Below, one piece after another: positions 1 through 12,083 of a DNA stretch of 64,000 nt. How positions within the stretch are numbered: the stretch's first letter is position 1; each line of letters opens with the position of its first letter. Both the position numbers and the translations under genes were made by a program. The notes beneath the pieces are model-generated. The model worked only from the letters and a program-made list of their open reading frames with translations, did not search any database and was not told where the DNA came from. This stretch comes from Heliocybe sulcata (taxonomy: Eukaryota; Basidiomycota; Agaricomycetes; Gloeophyllales; Gloeophyllaceae). The stretch is taken from the NCBI GenBank assembly GCA_004369045.1, contig ML213507.1:509334-573333 (forward strand), given 5' to 3'.

Positions 1-2474
1 GTGGACCATGAGGGTCATGTTAACTTCATGAGGCCGTTTGACTTGGACGAGAGCACGTCTGTCCACTGGCGGAAGGGCTTAGGAATGAACATAGCGAAGA
101 GGCTCGGTATGCCCGGTAAGTTCTATTCCCTCCGCCAAACTGAAGAGACTTTGACTGATGAATATGTGCAACTATGACAGATGGACCTAATTACATCCTG
201 AAAAACTGGCCCGATGGCTACCGGTTCTTTGATCACAATAAAGGACGACAAGAGGCACCGCGGCATGATCCATACTTGATTGGTCCGTACCTCTTGCATT
301 TATGACTACCAGGTACTCAAGGCCTCGCAGGATCCAAGCACGTGAACCGCTTTCGCTCCGTGCCAGAGTTCCTTCCTCATGCGCTGTGGCTTATGCAAGA
401 CCCAACTCTGGATAAGGCCAACTGCCAGTGCAAGTACTGTAGCAAGGGCATGCAGCGCCCTATCTCGGAATCTCTTGGGCTTTCATCTCCGCGCGTGTCG
501 CGCTCTGTGGCCCACTCACAGTCGCCCACTCCGTCCTCCAGAGTTCCAAAACCGCCGAAGCCGTCGAAGCCTCAGCGGGAAGGCGAGGCCAGACGTCCAG
601 TGCCCTACACTGCTGTCCGAAAGGCACCCGCTCCTGCTAAACGGGCTGAATCTCACGAGCCGAGGCAGTCCATGTCCAGAGACAGGGCAAACGACCTTGC
701 TGCTGTCTACTCTGGCATAGAGCCGAGGCGTCAGCACAGGGAGGGTGAGATGGTCTGGTGCGCGCTAAGCACTCCCATATGGGGCAAAACAGACCTTAGT
801 TCCATCTATTACTGGCCTGGCGTTATAGAAGACACCCGGGTGAAGTCGGATGTCGTTCCTCTCTCGGACCATGAGGGCGCCAATGGCACGAACGGGCACA
901 ATAGCATGAGCCATGCTGCCAACCCTGAGGCTGATCAGTCGCACTGGGCACCACCGCCACCGTCTTGGAACATTAGGCAGTGGTTCCTGCATAAGGTCAA
1001 GCTTTTAGGGATTGGTCAAGAGCTCTTCACACCCGAGGACATGCTCCTCCCCTATCAAGCATATGTCCCGCCATATGATCTCTTACTAGCATTGCACGAA
1101 ACGCCGCTTTCCCTATCCGATGTTGCCCCAGAGAAAATCGCAGCTTTCAACCCCTGTCCTCCAGATGCCAGCCAGAATCGCGTCGCTTACGCGGACGCCG
1201 TTCCGCCCTATACTCTGGCTCTGCAAATTGCGTCGAGTCTTTCTAATTGCTGGAGTCCCACCGACGAGTGGGATTTTACTATGACCGCAATTCCTCTTGA
1301 CTCGCCTGCCCATCCAAAGGACTCGTCGCTCTGGCCTACTTGGCCCCCGCAGAACGACATTGCGGGGCCTAGCAATGTATCACCGGCGGAGCTCCAATCA
1401 ATCAGCGCACATATGCAAGGCCCGTCTGTGCTGGTGTCTCCGGGAAGGCCCTATACTCAAACTCGCTATCAGGGCTTGTGGTGGGGTCCCGAGCGCATCT
1501 GGGTTGATGATCTTGTCAGACTAAAAATTGCCCGTCGACAGATCGCGCCTCAAGGTACCGACCTCATCCTACCACCTTCGGGACCTGGCCCCGCCACGCA
1601 GGAATATCTCGCGGCGAGAAAGGCCGAGGCGGAGCAAGGCGGTATGGATGTTGACCTTGCTGTATTTCCTACGCATGCTATCGGCGCGCACGGACGAGGT
1701 GTACTTATGAAGTTGCAAGGTCTGTTTGTGGTGGAGCTGCCTTCTGAAGGGTCGAAACCTAAGAGGGAGATTAGGGCTAGCGGGATGTTGTACGAGTTTG
1801 CGGACGAGGATTGGGAAGATACCAATGAGAAAATGGGCCAGCCTAATGTCGACAAGGGTAAAGGCAAAGCCAAAGAAGTTGATGAAACTCCTATGCGTAT
1901 GACACCACCGGCAGAGCAAAACGGCCCCTCGTATATGCCTGGCCCCTCACCCTTGAAGCCGCCTCCTCTGCCCAATCCCGCGCCGTCTGTACCATTAGAG
2001 GATACTGCAGCCTCTGTACTCAACGAGTCGCTTTCCTCAGCAGATGCTCATGCTGAGACTTCGTCCAACGGTCATGTCCAACCTCCACTCATGTTGGCAT
2101 CTTATCCACTTCCGCCTGCACCACTCAAGTACAAGTTCAGGCCCATCCTTCCACCTGGCCATGAGGTAGTGGTGTCGGTATCGCTCATCGCTGGCCGATA
2201 TTACCCTCGAATAGGAACTCATCCCCAAGCATACGCGAATGCTGATCGAATCCGCAAGGCATCGAGCGACGAGGCCGTCTTCGCGTACTTCAATGGGATC
2301 TCCAGTCTGGAGGGCATTACGCCCGGGCTATACAACCCAGTGGAGCCGACGTACTGGAAGCCTAAGCGTCTCACCATGTTCAGGGATGCGGATGCCGAGG
2401 GACGGGTGGACACCGACAAGCAATGGCAACTTAAGCTGCAGCAGTTCCAGGATGCCATGGTGGTCGACTCGTAA
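1..2474 (+). CDS. Clr2-like transcription-silencing factor (5' partial)
   Basis: Exons <1-115, 181-282 and 331-2474; phases match at both junctions and 786 residues are visible. The frame is open from base 1, so the true start lies outside the window. After the second junction the protein reads YLIGSKHVNRFRSVPEFLPH, then a cysteine-rich CQCKYC, which is the layout of the Clr2 N-terminal silencing domain (aromatic-rich block, PEF-PH-WL, C-x-C-x2-C). Pro/Ser-rich linkers separate it from a C-terminal block near 2140-2400 containing GRYYPRIGTHP. In fission yeast Clr2 belongs to the SHREC histone deacetylase-remodeller complex that silences heterochromatin. Family assignment rests on motif layout, not on an alignment. 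The 48-base second intron (283-330) was preferred over a 30-base alternative because it restores the family motif. Confidence 0.75.
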
Positions 2475-2737
2475 GGTTTTTCAAGCACCTTGTCCTTGCA
2501 TTTCTTCAATGATCATTGTTCTTTCGGCTATGTCGCTCTTCCTTTCGTTGCCATGCCTTTCACAAGGCTTCGGGGTTGTCATATATGATAACGATTAACA
2601 GTATGGGGCGTCTGATATGCATTACAGGCCTTGAAAACTACGATGGAGAAGGACGATGTGATTATGTTACTTGGCTGAGCGAACGTGGTATATTCTATCT
2701 CGAAGTTATGTCAATATTCCGTCAAAATGTTGCGCTG

Positions 2738-3783
2738 TCAAGAGATAGAAGTGAGGAAGTCTACGGAGGACTGCGCATCCCAGGGCCAACCCTGTTTGGT
2801 CTTGACCCAGACTTCGGGATATGGCTCATATGGTAGGCCGAAGGCGTCCGCCTGAGAGCGCGAGGAAACTTGCTGCGGGCTGTATATGCAGTCTGCGCCA
2901 GGAAGCCACATCTCCGGTGTTGCGAGGAAGTGAATATTGGGATCATCCATCACCTCTGTGTTCGTATCCGTGAAGACACCATGCGTGTCAGCTTTATGGC
3001 GAGGTGGTTTACCGGGGATTCCGAAGGCGGTCTGACTCGAGGACGATTCAGAAATGAAAAGAGGGAGCTCGCAATGGTCCTCAAAAATGAATGGATAAAC
3101 GGCATAAAGGAGGCGTTGAGAGAGCGTTCGCTCGAGGGTATCTTTAGCTCGTGTATCAACGGCTGTGTCTCGCAACGTCGACAATCCTGGAGTTCTGTGA
3201 GGCTTAGCCTTGCTTGCTTGCTGTTGAATGGCGGTGTTACGGCGTCTCGTTTGCAGTGCCTTCTGCGCTATGATGATAATATATCCGAGAGAGCGTCGCG
3301 GTTCGGCTCTTGCCCATATTTGCAAGGGAGTGAACGACAGCAGTAGCGGGTCAGGAGAGAACAGCAGTTTGAAAAGTTGACGTTCGACGATTTCGGCGTA
3401 CAGAGAATTGATCTTCAGAGTCCATCCAGCGGTTGTGAACATCTGCTTTTCCCGATTCAGCTCAACTGATATTATTGTAAGGGTTTGTGATTTACCAGAC
3501 ATCGAGCAGCCCGCTCATACAACAAGAAAATATTCTTGGAAAGGTCAGGATACACGGCTTGCTTCACAATATCTGGTTGCAATAATCGATGAGGACATTC
3601 GGACGAGTCCGTCAGAAGCTGCAACAAATTTTTATTAGATTCTTCATGAGACCGTGCACCCCGTAGAAAACTCCTACCTGATGGGCGCCGACAATATAGC
3701 ACTTTGGCTTTCTGCGGCGACATAAGCGGTTGATAATTTGCAAGTACATCAGACAAGAAATCATTTTCAGTTCCTAGGATCAA
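2738..3783 (-). CDS. hypothetical protein, approximate model
   Basis: Two long minus-strand open stretches, 3783-3472 and 3502-2738, may be exons of one gene. The downstream one encodes about 250 residues ending near 2738. It has a moderately basic middle and an acidic, Pro/Trp-rich C-terminus (PEVWVKTKQGWPWD). A plausible further intron starts at GTAGGAG (about 3675, minus strand) and ends at TTGCAG near 3617. I could not join the 3502 stretch to the upstream one with an intron of normal size; the best phase-consistent junction leaves an intron of only 35 bases. I do not recognise a family. It could be a real fast-evolving gene, or antisense open frame downstream of the Clr2-like gene with which it would be convergent. 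Confidence 0.3.
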
Positions 3784-4307
3784 GGGAGAAGTTTAGTCAA
3801 CCATGCGTTGAAACCGCAGCTCTGAGACCAACGTTTCCGTGTCCGTCGCACACGCCAACGATACGTGGTATCGAAAGCTCAGTGACTGGTACAGCTTAAC
3901 GACATGCAAAACCCTGCCCTGGTGAACAAATACAGTAAAGAATGTGGGGTGGTCGACAGCACCGAGAGGGGTGGGGGGAAAAGCGGTGAGACCTCCGCCT
4001 CCGCACCCAAGAAAAATCTGACACGCGACCGCGACGCGCTTTCCGCGCTTTTAATGAGATCACGTGGCCAGAACCGAAATTCCTTCGTGAGCAGGTCGTC
4101 ATCCAAACGTATATACATGATAAATGGTAAGGTAAAAACTAGGTATATGACAAGTAAGAGAACACTAGCAACACAACACGCAAACAGAACTTGAAGCTTG
4201 AAGACGGACATCGGAACCCATCCCACCCGCAACAACGAAAGCAATTTGCGACAAAGCACGGTGCAAGAATAAACTATCTACAGTCAGTCCATGGATCGCA
4301 AAGTTCG
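3784..4307. other. intergenic, no gene seen
   Basis: Lies downstream of the membrane protein gene (stop at 4308, minus strand). Open frames here on both strands are short and lack splice or family support. I see no repeat or RNA gene. Confidence 0.5.
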
Positions 4308-7209
4308 TCACGAGCGACGCTCGGCTTCAGCGTCCCCGATCCGGGTCTGCAACGACCTCCACTGGGAAGGAGGACCCCCCAACCTCCGCCCACCGCGGCC
4401 GGGCATCTCTATCCACGCATCCGCAGGCCAATCACTATCAGCCCCCGTCCATGGAACAGTAGGGAAATGCATAACAGCTCCAGTAACAGGGTCCGTCATA
4501 CTCGACCCAGTCGTTGCTGTAGAAGCCGTTGCCTTCGTCGTGACGGTGCTGGACACAACAGCGTGGTCGTCGCCGGCACCAGCAGTTGGCTGAGGCGTCA
4601 TCTGGTACAAAGGACTCGCAACTCCCCTTCCAGTCGCACCTAAGCTCACCCGCCCAATCGGCGGCGGAGGCGCGTTGATGTCGCTAGCATCACGCCTGCC
4701 TCTGCGGCGGCTGTCCGAGCTGATAGACCCTGAGTGTCCTAGGGAGTGCGAGCCACCACTGCTTCCAGATGGACCTTGAGAGTGGGTTCCGCGAGAGGAG
4801 CCAGATCCGATAAGCATGTGCCTCGAGGAGGGCGAGGACGCAGCGGCAGAGCCAGACGGGCTTCGGGACGAGAATGGACTCAGGTGCGAGCGCATCGAAT
4901 GTAGCGAGCCCTGTTCGGAATGCGTGATATCGCGGGGATGGACAACAGTCGGCTGCAGAGATGCAAATTAGTTGCAAAGAACGGTGCAGTGGTAGATTCC
5001 CTTACATTTCCCACCGACCCAAACGTCGTCCTCCTATCCCCGCCTCCAGCTCCACTCGCCAAAGACCTCCATCCCTCCCCAGCCCTCGGCGGCTCCTCCT
5101 CCAGCACATCAACCGCGGCCGGCGCATGAAGATTATGCCCATGATAACTGTCAATCTCCTCCGACGGCGTCTGTGCACTATCCCAATGGTTCGGCAAAGG
5201 CGAGGAGGATAGGCCAGGAGGGAACACTAGGTCCTTCCGACTTCTATTCGCGGTAGTCGAGAAAGATTCCTCAGCAGAGGGAGCGGGGAGGTCTAAGATA
5301 TCCACGCCAGGAGAAAGACCGCCATGGGACTCGTCAGTACCGCTGGGCTGCGTCTCTGAGACGTCGCTAAATTCTTGCATATGACTCTCGCCTGGAAGAG
5401 ACGGAACAGGTGGTATCTCCGGTACCTCTTCAACCGCAGGCGTGGCCGGCACCCGACTCCCTTGACTCTCCTGCGGATGTGTCTGCGCCGTCCTATAACT
5501 ACTCGGGAACGACCCCGGCACAGCGCTCTGAGGCCGTGAAGCCGCATCATGATACATCGTCCCTCCGCTCACCGCGCTCTTCCCGCTCACAGTAGATATC
5601 GGTCTCGCTCCGTCGCGCACACCCATTTCGGCCTTTAGAAGCGCCTGCCCCGCCTCGACATCCCGGTCACCTAGCGGACTCACTTGGAAGGAAACAGGAC
5701 GCGACCCAGCCTTTGAGCTCATCGGAGACGTGTTCCGAAGCGGCGACTCCCTCTTGAAGAAACTTATTCTTCTTAACCGCGCCAGGCCGGCTGCACCGAG
5801 CCAACTACTCGGGCCCGCACTCATCTCCTCCTCGGCTTGCGGCGAATTGGGCGGGGAAGGCAGGTCGCTCACTCTCACTCTCCTCGCAGTTAGCAATTCC
5901 GCGAGCTCCTCGTCCCTTGCTGAGTCCATAGAAGCCATAGCTCGCAAGGAGCCTTTCCTTGCCGGCATCGTCAAGCCTTCAGGATCAATCGGTGCCGCAG
6001 GGAGCAGAGGCGAGTCCTGCCGGAGCACATTGGAATGTCCGTGACGACTCTGGTCAGACTCGCTCTCGATGCGGTACTGCTCTCGTGTGCTGAGGATCTG
6101 GCGACCCACAGAGGGTTTTGAGCTTCCGCTGCTACTGGGCGTGTAATCACCCGAGTTGCCCCAGTACGCATCGCCCGTATCTGGGTCGAGGTACAGGACA
6201 GACCTGCGTCGACCGAACTCGCCTACACCCTCCGCCTCTGTCTCCTCATCCGTCTCGGGGTTGTAGTTCGGACTATTCTTGAGTCTCTGTCTGCGAGTTG
6301 TGCGTGCAATAGCAGGAGCACCGGGGTGACTGACAAGCCTGACCCCAGGCCCGAGTTCCTTCATGAGTTCCATGTCCCGAGGCGAAAGCGGCGCAGCGCC
6401 GGTGCTAGGCACATCGCTCGGCCTGGACAGGAAAGGATCATGCTCTTCCCCGCTGTGCCGCGGTGAACCCTCGCCCGGACTTTGAACTCGGTCTGGCGGT
6501 ACCTCTCGCGGCCTAGCTTGGTTTCCGGCTGCGGCGCCGTTGGCACCAGTCGAAGGATCGACGATTTCCCAGCCAACCCAGATAGGGGTCGTGTGGCTGT
6601 ATTGAGATTGCCGACGCCTTGTACGCCATCTAAGGCAGAGTAGCAGAAGAAGAAGGAGGAGAAGAGCTCCGACGATTGACCCGACGATGGCCCCTATTAG
6701 ACCGCGCGGGAATGGACGGGATGCTGTGGATGTAGATGAAGCAGTCGGAAGGGATGATGTCGACGACGGTGAGGAAGAGGATCTCTGAGAAGAGGATGAG
6801 GATGAGGAGGATGAGGAAGACGGTCGCGAGGAAGATGGTCGTGAAGTAGTTGAAGAAGTGGGTGTCGCAGAGGAAGGTGTCGCGGTTACGGTCGGTGTAG
6901 ATGCTGTTGTCTGAGAGGCAGGTGCAGTTGTTGACGCTGGCGATGTTAGACCGCCCCACGTCCAAACGCCGTCAGTACCGAGAGGAACCTGGAGTATCAC
7001 GTTAGTTCATGGCCCTGGTGGGATTTCACTGCCTGGGCCCAGCAATCCCAAGGCAAAGATGTGAGAACTGAACTCACGCTTGGACCGTAGTACGTCAAGG
7101 GTAAAGTAAGGATGGTTGTGGAGGTGGCTATAGGATCTCCAGCGGCATCCGTAATAACTGTGGTGGAATAGGTCATCCAAGACGGCAACTGCTGTACGTT
7201 GGTGGCCAT
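4308..7209 (-). CDS. Ser/Thr-rich single-pass membrane protein
   Basis: Exons 7209-7078, 6988-5006 and 4952-4308; introns of 89 and 53 bases, both phase 0; 919 residues. Residues 1-60 form a small extracellular head ending in GVWTWGG. Residues 63-134 are a mucin-like Ser/Thr/Pro stretch with an 11-serine run, probably O-mannosylated. One transmembrane helix covers about 141-162 (GAIVGSIVGALLLLLL), followed by the basic stop RWRTRRR. The roughly 750-residue cytoplasmic tail is low-complexity, rich in Ser, Pro and Arg. There is no clear cleavable signal peptide, so type III insertion is likely. The shape resembles fungal cell-wall stress sensors and Axl2-like proteins, but no WSC or cadherin domain is visible, so function is unassigned. 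Confidence 0.82.
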
Positions 7210-8909
7210 AGTAGAGTATCTGTAAGGAATACCTGTGAAAGAGATAGTCGTTAGTGAACGTGAGTGTCTGTCCAGATAAGAATTAGCCCGAGATCAGCAT
7301 CAGAACCTGTTGGCAACGCAGGTTCTCGTACCGTCAAGGCCAATATTCTGCCCAAACAGTCTGAGTATCGTTAGCAGTATCGTCAAAAGCGTTAAGAGCG
7401 GCGAGTAGAGGAGGAGAGAGGTATCTATGGCAAGAGAGAGGAGTCGCAGGAAGCGCGATGAGGCAAAGCGGCGGCGCCAGAAGTTCGACTCGAACAGTAC
7501 GTCGTGAGCGAGCACGTGCTTTGATTGCCATGCTTCTTTCGGATGTTCTTCTGTGATTTCGGCCATTCCCGCAAGAATTCGGCCTGCTAAATGATGACCG
7601 CGTTCTGATAGATCCAAGACTGCACGATGACTTACTATCGTAGCTCCTGGCCTGGACGGTCGCGATTAAGGCTGCGAATCCGCTGCTCGCTCAGCGCTCA
7701 CTGCCGCGGTGACTGGCTACGTGCCAAAGTGCCCTAATGTCTTCTACCATGCATGATTTCGGCGTCAGTTGCTTTTTCTCTTCCTCCTAGGAATGGACAA
7801 ACAGAAAGATGCAGCATCTATAGGTTGAACAAACCTCTGAGAAAGCAGTGATGATCGAAAATCTCTGACTTGTCCAGGAAAACTACGCACTCTGTTGCTT
7901 TCCAGAAGTAGTCATAGGACCCTGGACTGTGCTAGCAAGACTTCTGGTTGTCGATATCCTATCGAAACCAAGCGGGAGTACTTAGGGAGGAGTAGAAGCA
8001 CTGAGACACTCGCCAAATCAACATGTTATCCAGCTAATGGCAAAAGGGGAGCATTCGTACGGATATTATCACGAGAATTCGGAGGTGGCACTGGAAGCCG
8101 GCAGCGAGAGAGGGAGGGAAGAGCAATAAATTACAAGGGGGAAAGATTCTGGCTTATAAGCACGAGTGAGACTGAGGTGACGCATTTGTGAATAATTACT
8201 GAACGAAAGTAAAGCAGAAGTAAAGGTAAAGTGGCGTGGGAGAACGTAAAGAAAAGGATATGGCGAAGCCATACGGGGACAGAAGTCGCGATTCCATTAT
8301 AACCCATGTATCATCCGGAGGTACATCCTGCTTGCACGAACCTCTAGGCCTCACTAGTCACTAGTTGACCAAGAGCATAAGGGTAATATTGTCCGATATA
8401 CTTTCACGTTATCCAAGACACTCAACCCTCGAATATGTGGACGTCAGATAGACCACTGCTACACTCAAGGTAAATGACAATGGAGGAGCTCGGATTGCCA
8501 CATCCATCGTAGACGGGGTTACTGATGAATGTGGAAGGTAGTCCTCAGAGGAGCGTTCACCGTCTCGACCCGACAATTCTAATCCTAGTGAAGACGATTC
8601 ACAGACCTTTCCAGCCATACGGCAGACGCATCGATAGCACCATGGATGAATGATGCGCAAGGAGGTAGCTAGTCCCTTTCACTAAAGTTACCCATTAATG
8701 CCTAGCGCCTATGCCGTGTGGTCATCATTTATGTTATGCTATTACGTCAATCTGCATTCTCCAGACCCCTGCTATCGGTGAGCAAAACCCACGAGTCACT
8801 AGATCCCATGCCCTATTAGTTCCACTTTGAAGAGCAATAGGATTATCCCCAGGATAAGGTATGTAAAAACAGGAAGTCGAAAGAACCCGGATACCAAACC
8901 CCACCAACT
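7210..8909. other. intergenic, 1.7 kb without a supported gene
   Basis: Lies between the start of the membrane-protein gene (7209) and the 3' end of the reductase gene (8910), both on the minus strand. A 105-codon minus-strand frame at 7617-7300 with a hydrophobic middle is open, but it sits in the promoter/5' leader of the membrane-protein gene and has no recognisable family. No repeat or RNA gene seen. Confidence 0.5.
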
Positions 8910-9767
8910 CTACTCCTTCGCCAACTTCCTAATCGCCGAACTCCGCACGCACCGTCCCTCCGCCTCAATGCCTGGACCCTCCTTAAGGGCGCTCCCATCA
9001 CCAGTCGCCAGATCCACAAGCACCTTCGACAATTCACTCGTCGGCGAGACACTCCCTGGAGCCAACGTCTTGAACACAGGGCCAAACACCCAGTCAATCA
9101 GAACCTTCTTTGCGGCGCCGCGAGGGCGATCAGTGTTGGGCGGGGTGACGAGTCCGGGGCGGACATTGAAGATGCGGAGGGCGGAGTACGCCGGGTCGGA
9201 GGGGAGGGCGAGGAGGTGCTTCTCGGCGCGGCCTTTGATTTTACCGAAGAGGGTCCAAGCTTTTTCATTGGGGTCCGCACTGTACGGGAGGCCATGTTAT
9301 AATAGGATTGGGAGGAAGAGGGGCAGGGAGATATGAACATACCCTTCGCCGGAGACGTAGACGAAGTTGAATTTCCCGGAGTTGGAGAGCGATGCAAATG
9401 ATTTGGCCGCGGCCATGGGGTAGTCATACGTAATGCGGACATAGTCCCTACCCAGCCAGTTCACAATCAGCGAAATGACCAGATGCAAAAGGGCTCACTC
9501 TTTGGACACCTCAGTCTGGCTAATTCCCTGCGCCCATATACACGCCTCTGCGCCCTTGAGCTTCTCCTTCAGCTCCTCCGGATAGCTCGCATAATCTCCA
9601 TGCACGATGATGTTTGCCTTCTTGGGGTCGAGGCCTTCGCCCTCTGGTAAAGGGAACTGTCGACGTGAGAGGATGGAGAGCTCCGTAACTTTCGGCGAGC
9701 CCAGACAATAGCGCAGGAGGGGTGCGCCGACGTTGCCAGTCGCGCCAGTCAGGATAACGTGCACCAT
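8910..9767 (-). CDS. NAD(P)-binding Rossmann-fold reductase/epimerase-like
   Basis: Exons 9767-9499, 9447-9343 and 9279-8910; introns of 51 and 63 bases in phase 2; 247 residues. The N-terminus MVHVILTGATGNVGAPLLRY carries the glycine motif TGxxGxxG of extended/atypical short-chain dehydrogenases. Later landmarks are YVSGEG in exon 2 and FGKIKGRAEKHLL with FNVRPGLVTP in exon 3, as in NAD(P)H-binding, NmrA-like or YbjT-type proteins. The start was chosen at the ATG giving the nucleotide-binding motif at residues 7-14; upstream in-frame codons encode nothing conserved. It is divergent from the class V PLP enzyme across a 353-base shared promoter. Substrate unknown. Confidence 0.85.
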
Positions 9768-9848
9768 GGTATATGTAGAGAGGGTTGTTGGCTGACAGCG
9801 CGGAGCAGGTGCATGTTTAAAACCAGGAGGCGAATAGCGGCCGTCGGG

Positions 9849-9869
9849 ACGCGTCAGGAACGTACGCGT
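9849..9869. promoter_or_regulatory. two MluI cell-cycle boxes (ACGCGT) in shared promoter
   Basis: ACGCGT occurs at 9849-9854 and 9864-9869 in the 353-base divergent promoter (9768-10120). This hexamer is the core site of the fungal MBF (Mbp1/Swi6-type) G1/S factor. Pairing of sites supports function but two sites could arise by chance in GC-rich DNA. Confidence 0.35.
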
Positions 9870-10120
9870 CGGTGAGGCAGTGCTCACGGCATCTAACCCA
9901 GCCAATCGGGTTCGTCCGTGAGCACGAGAAATCATCGGAAGATCTCGCCAACGTGGGAGTCCGGTAACGCAATTAATTACCGGAATTGTGGCGTCGAGGC
10001 TTCCTCGCGAATTCCTTGGTCTCCTATTCACGTTATCGCTGGGATACTCACACAGGATGATCGATAGCACTTGCTTGCGAATCTCCCTGGATTTTCTCGA
10101 GACCTCCGACCGTCTAGAGA

Positions 10121-11766
10121 ATGTCTTCTACTCTTGACATCGACGCGGTCCGCGCCCAGTTCCCCTCACTCGCAAAGAGCTTCATCTTTGCGGAGAATGC
10201 TGGAGGCTCGCAGATTCTCGGATCCTGCGTCGATAGAGTCGCCGACTATCTGATCAACACTAACGCCCAACACGGAGCGGGCTACGAGCACTCGATCAAG
10301 GCCACCGAACGCGTCGCGCAGGGCAAGAGAGCCGTAGCCGAGTTATTTGGTGTGGAGGGAGGTAATGCAGATGATCAGGTCGTGCTAGGTGGCAGTTCGA
10401 CACAGCTTGTGGAGAATCTTGCGAGGGCAGTCGAGCAGGATATACGCCCGGGAGAGGAGATTATAGTCACCGGGGAACATGAGAGTGCGTATACGTTCGT
10501 GTACGCGCCTTGAAGCCTAGTCTGCGTCCACCTCCGCGATAGTCGCCTTTAGTCGATGTTGTCGTGAACGAGTCAAGTAAGAGCTGGCTTGTTTACGACA
10601 ATACAAACGGAAGACGAGGTGCACCGTTCAGTTCGTCTTCCGTTCCTCCATTCCTCCCGACGCAGTCTTGTGCAACGTTGTATTGAATCGATCTACCCCT
10701 TCCAACAGCGAACGCTGGACCCTGGAAGAAACTAGCCACCCGAGCAGGGGCGGCTCTCCGCCTATGGGAGCACATGCCCCTTTCCACCTCGCCTTCGAAT
10801 CCATATGCCGTGTCCCTGCAGCTGTCAACCCTCTTACCCCTCATCACCCCTGTTACGCGTATCATCGCCATCTCTGCATGCTCCAACCTACTGGGGAGCG
10901 TTACTGATGTCGGAGCTGTCGTGAAAGCAGTGAAGGAGAAAGCCAAGGAGGTCGGCGCGAGGAAGGTCGAAGTGTGTGTCGACTGTGTCGCTTATGCCCC
11001 GCATCGCAGGATGGAGGTTACAAAGTGGGGTGTCGACTATGCCGTGTTTTCCTTATACAAGGTAAGCAATGCAGTCATTCCGGCGCGGCTGGTTGATCAT
11101 GCTGAGCTCGAACCAGGTCTACGGCCCACATATCTCCGCCTTGTACATCCATCCCGCCGCCCTCTCCTCTTCCCTCTCCTCCCTTGCGCACCACTTCCTT
11201 CCCAGCAACACGATCTACAAGATCTCGCCGGGCGGGCCTGGGTACGAGCTCGTCTGGAGCGCTACAGCCATCCCAGAGTACTTTCTGTCCCTCTCACCAA
11301 GTCACACGTACCAGGAGTCGTTTGAGATGATAAGGAAACATGAAGAGGGCCTGGTGAGGAGGTTGTTGGGGTGGCTGGAGGCGAGGGAGCAGTGGGAGAG
11401 GGGTGTGAGAGTTGTGGGAGAGGGCTTGAAGGAGCTGGAGGGGGATGGCGTTGCGAGGAGAGTGCCAACGGTCAGTTTCGTGGTTGTGGGGAACAAGCCC
11501 ATGAAGAGTAAGGATGTGGTGAGGGTGTTTGATGAGACCGGAACTGTAAGCCGCGCACCTTCGACCACATCATTCGAGTAATTGATGGATTTCTTTTCCA
11601 GATCGGCATCCGCTACGGGCATTGCTACGCTTATACGCTCGTTGAGAAGCTCGAGCCGAAGATTGACATTGAGGACGCTGTCGTGCGAATTTCACTGGTG
11701 CATTATAATACCTTGGAGGAGCTAGACAAGATCATTGAAGTGCTTGACAAGGCCCTGAAGAGTTGA
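10121..11766 (+). CDS. class V aminotransferase / cysteine desulfurase-like PLP enzyme
   Basis: Exons 10121-10484, 10709-11061, 11117-11545 and 11602-11766; 436 residues. Landmarks of the class V fold I PLP family appear in order: an N-terminal FAENAGGSQ, GSSTQLVENLARA, HE-NAGPW followed by the phosphate-binding region, VDCVAYAPHR with the aspartate that pairs with the pyridine nitrogen, and Lys239 in VFSLYK as the Schiff-base lysine. C-terminal IGIRYGHCYAYTL and VRISLVHYNT match the small domain. This branch is usually annotated as cysteine desulfurase-like or selenocysteine lyase-like, without the mobile catalytic Cys loop of NifS/IscS being evident. Intron 1 is 224 bases, about four times the local norm, and carries a strong inverted repeat (see 10606-10644). 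Confidence 0.85.
10606..10644 (+). repeat. perfect 12-bp inverted repeat inside long intron
   Basis: AACGGAAGACGA (10606-10617) and TCGTCTTCCGTT (10633-10644) are exact reverse complements separated by 15 bases. A G-U pair could extend the stem inward. It lies in intron 1 of the PLP enzyme gene and would form a stable hairpin in the pre-mRNA. Confidence 0.7.
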
Positions 11767-12083
11767 GCGGGCCGGATCAGAAGGAATTGTACAAGGCCTA
11801 GAAGAGAAGTATATTGACCATGTGTGTATGTTGCAATGATGTTAGGACAATATCAGTCAATTTCCCAGGTGGTATATCTCCTAGCCCAGCGCGACGCTCG
11901 ACGCGATTGTGGCATACATAACCGATCGTGCAAAGAGTGCCAAATAAAGCCACAAAGTGCGAACCCGGAGTGGCGGCTTTGGCTCTCTTCCCCGCGATCG
12001 GCATGGGTCCTTGCATATGATTGCTGTCCGCGCTTTTCCTGCTGAGCTGAGCTGAAGCTATCAAGTACCCTCGCGGTGTAAGA
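11767..12083. other. short intergenic, no gene seen
   Basis: 317 bases between the tandem PLP enzyme and peroxin genes. I see nothing beyond expected 3' and 5' flanks. Confidence 0.5.

Noticed and set aside
283-312. 30-base intron in the Clr2-like gene
   Set aside because: Too short for these genes; the 48-base choice ending at 330 restores the family motif better.
1550-2023. 157-codon minus-strand frame inside the Clr2-like gene
   Set aside because: Antisense shadow of a well-supported coding exon.
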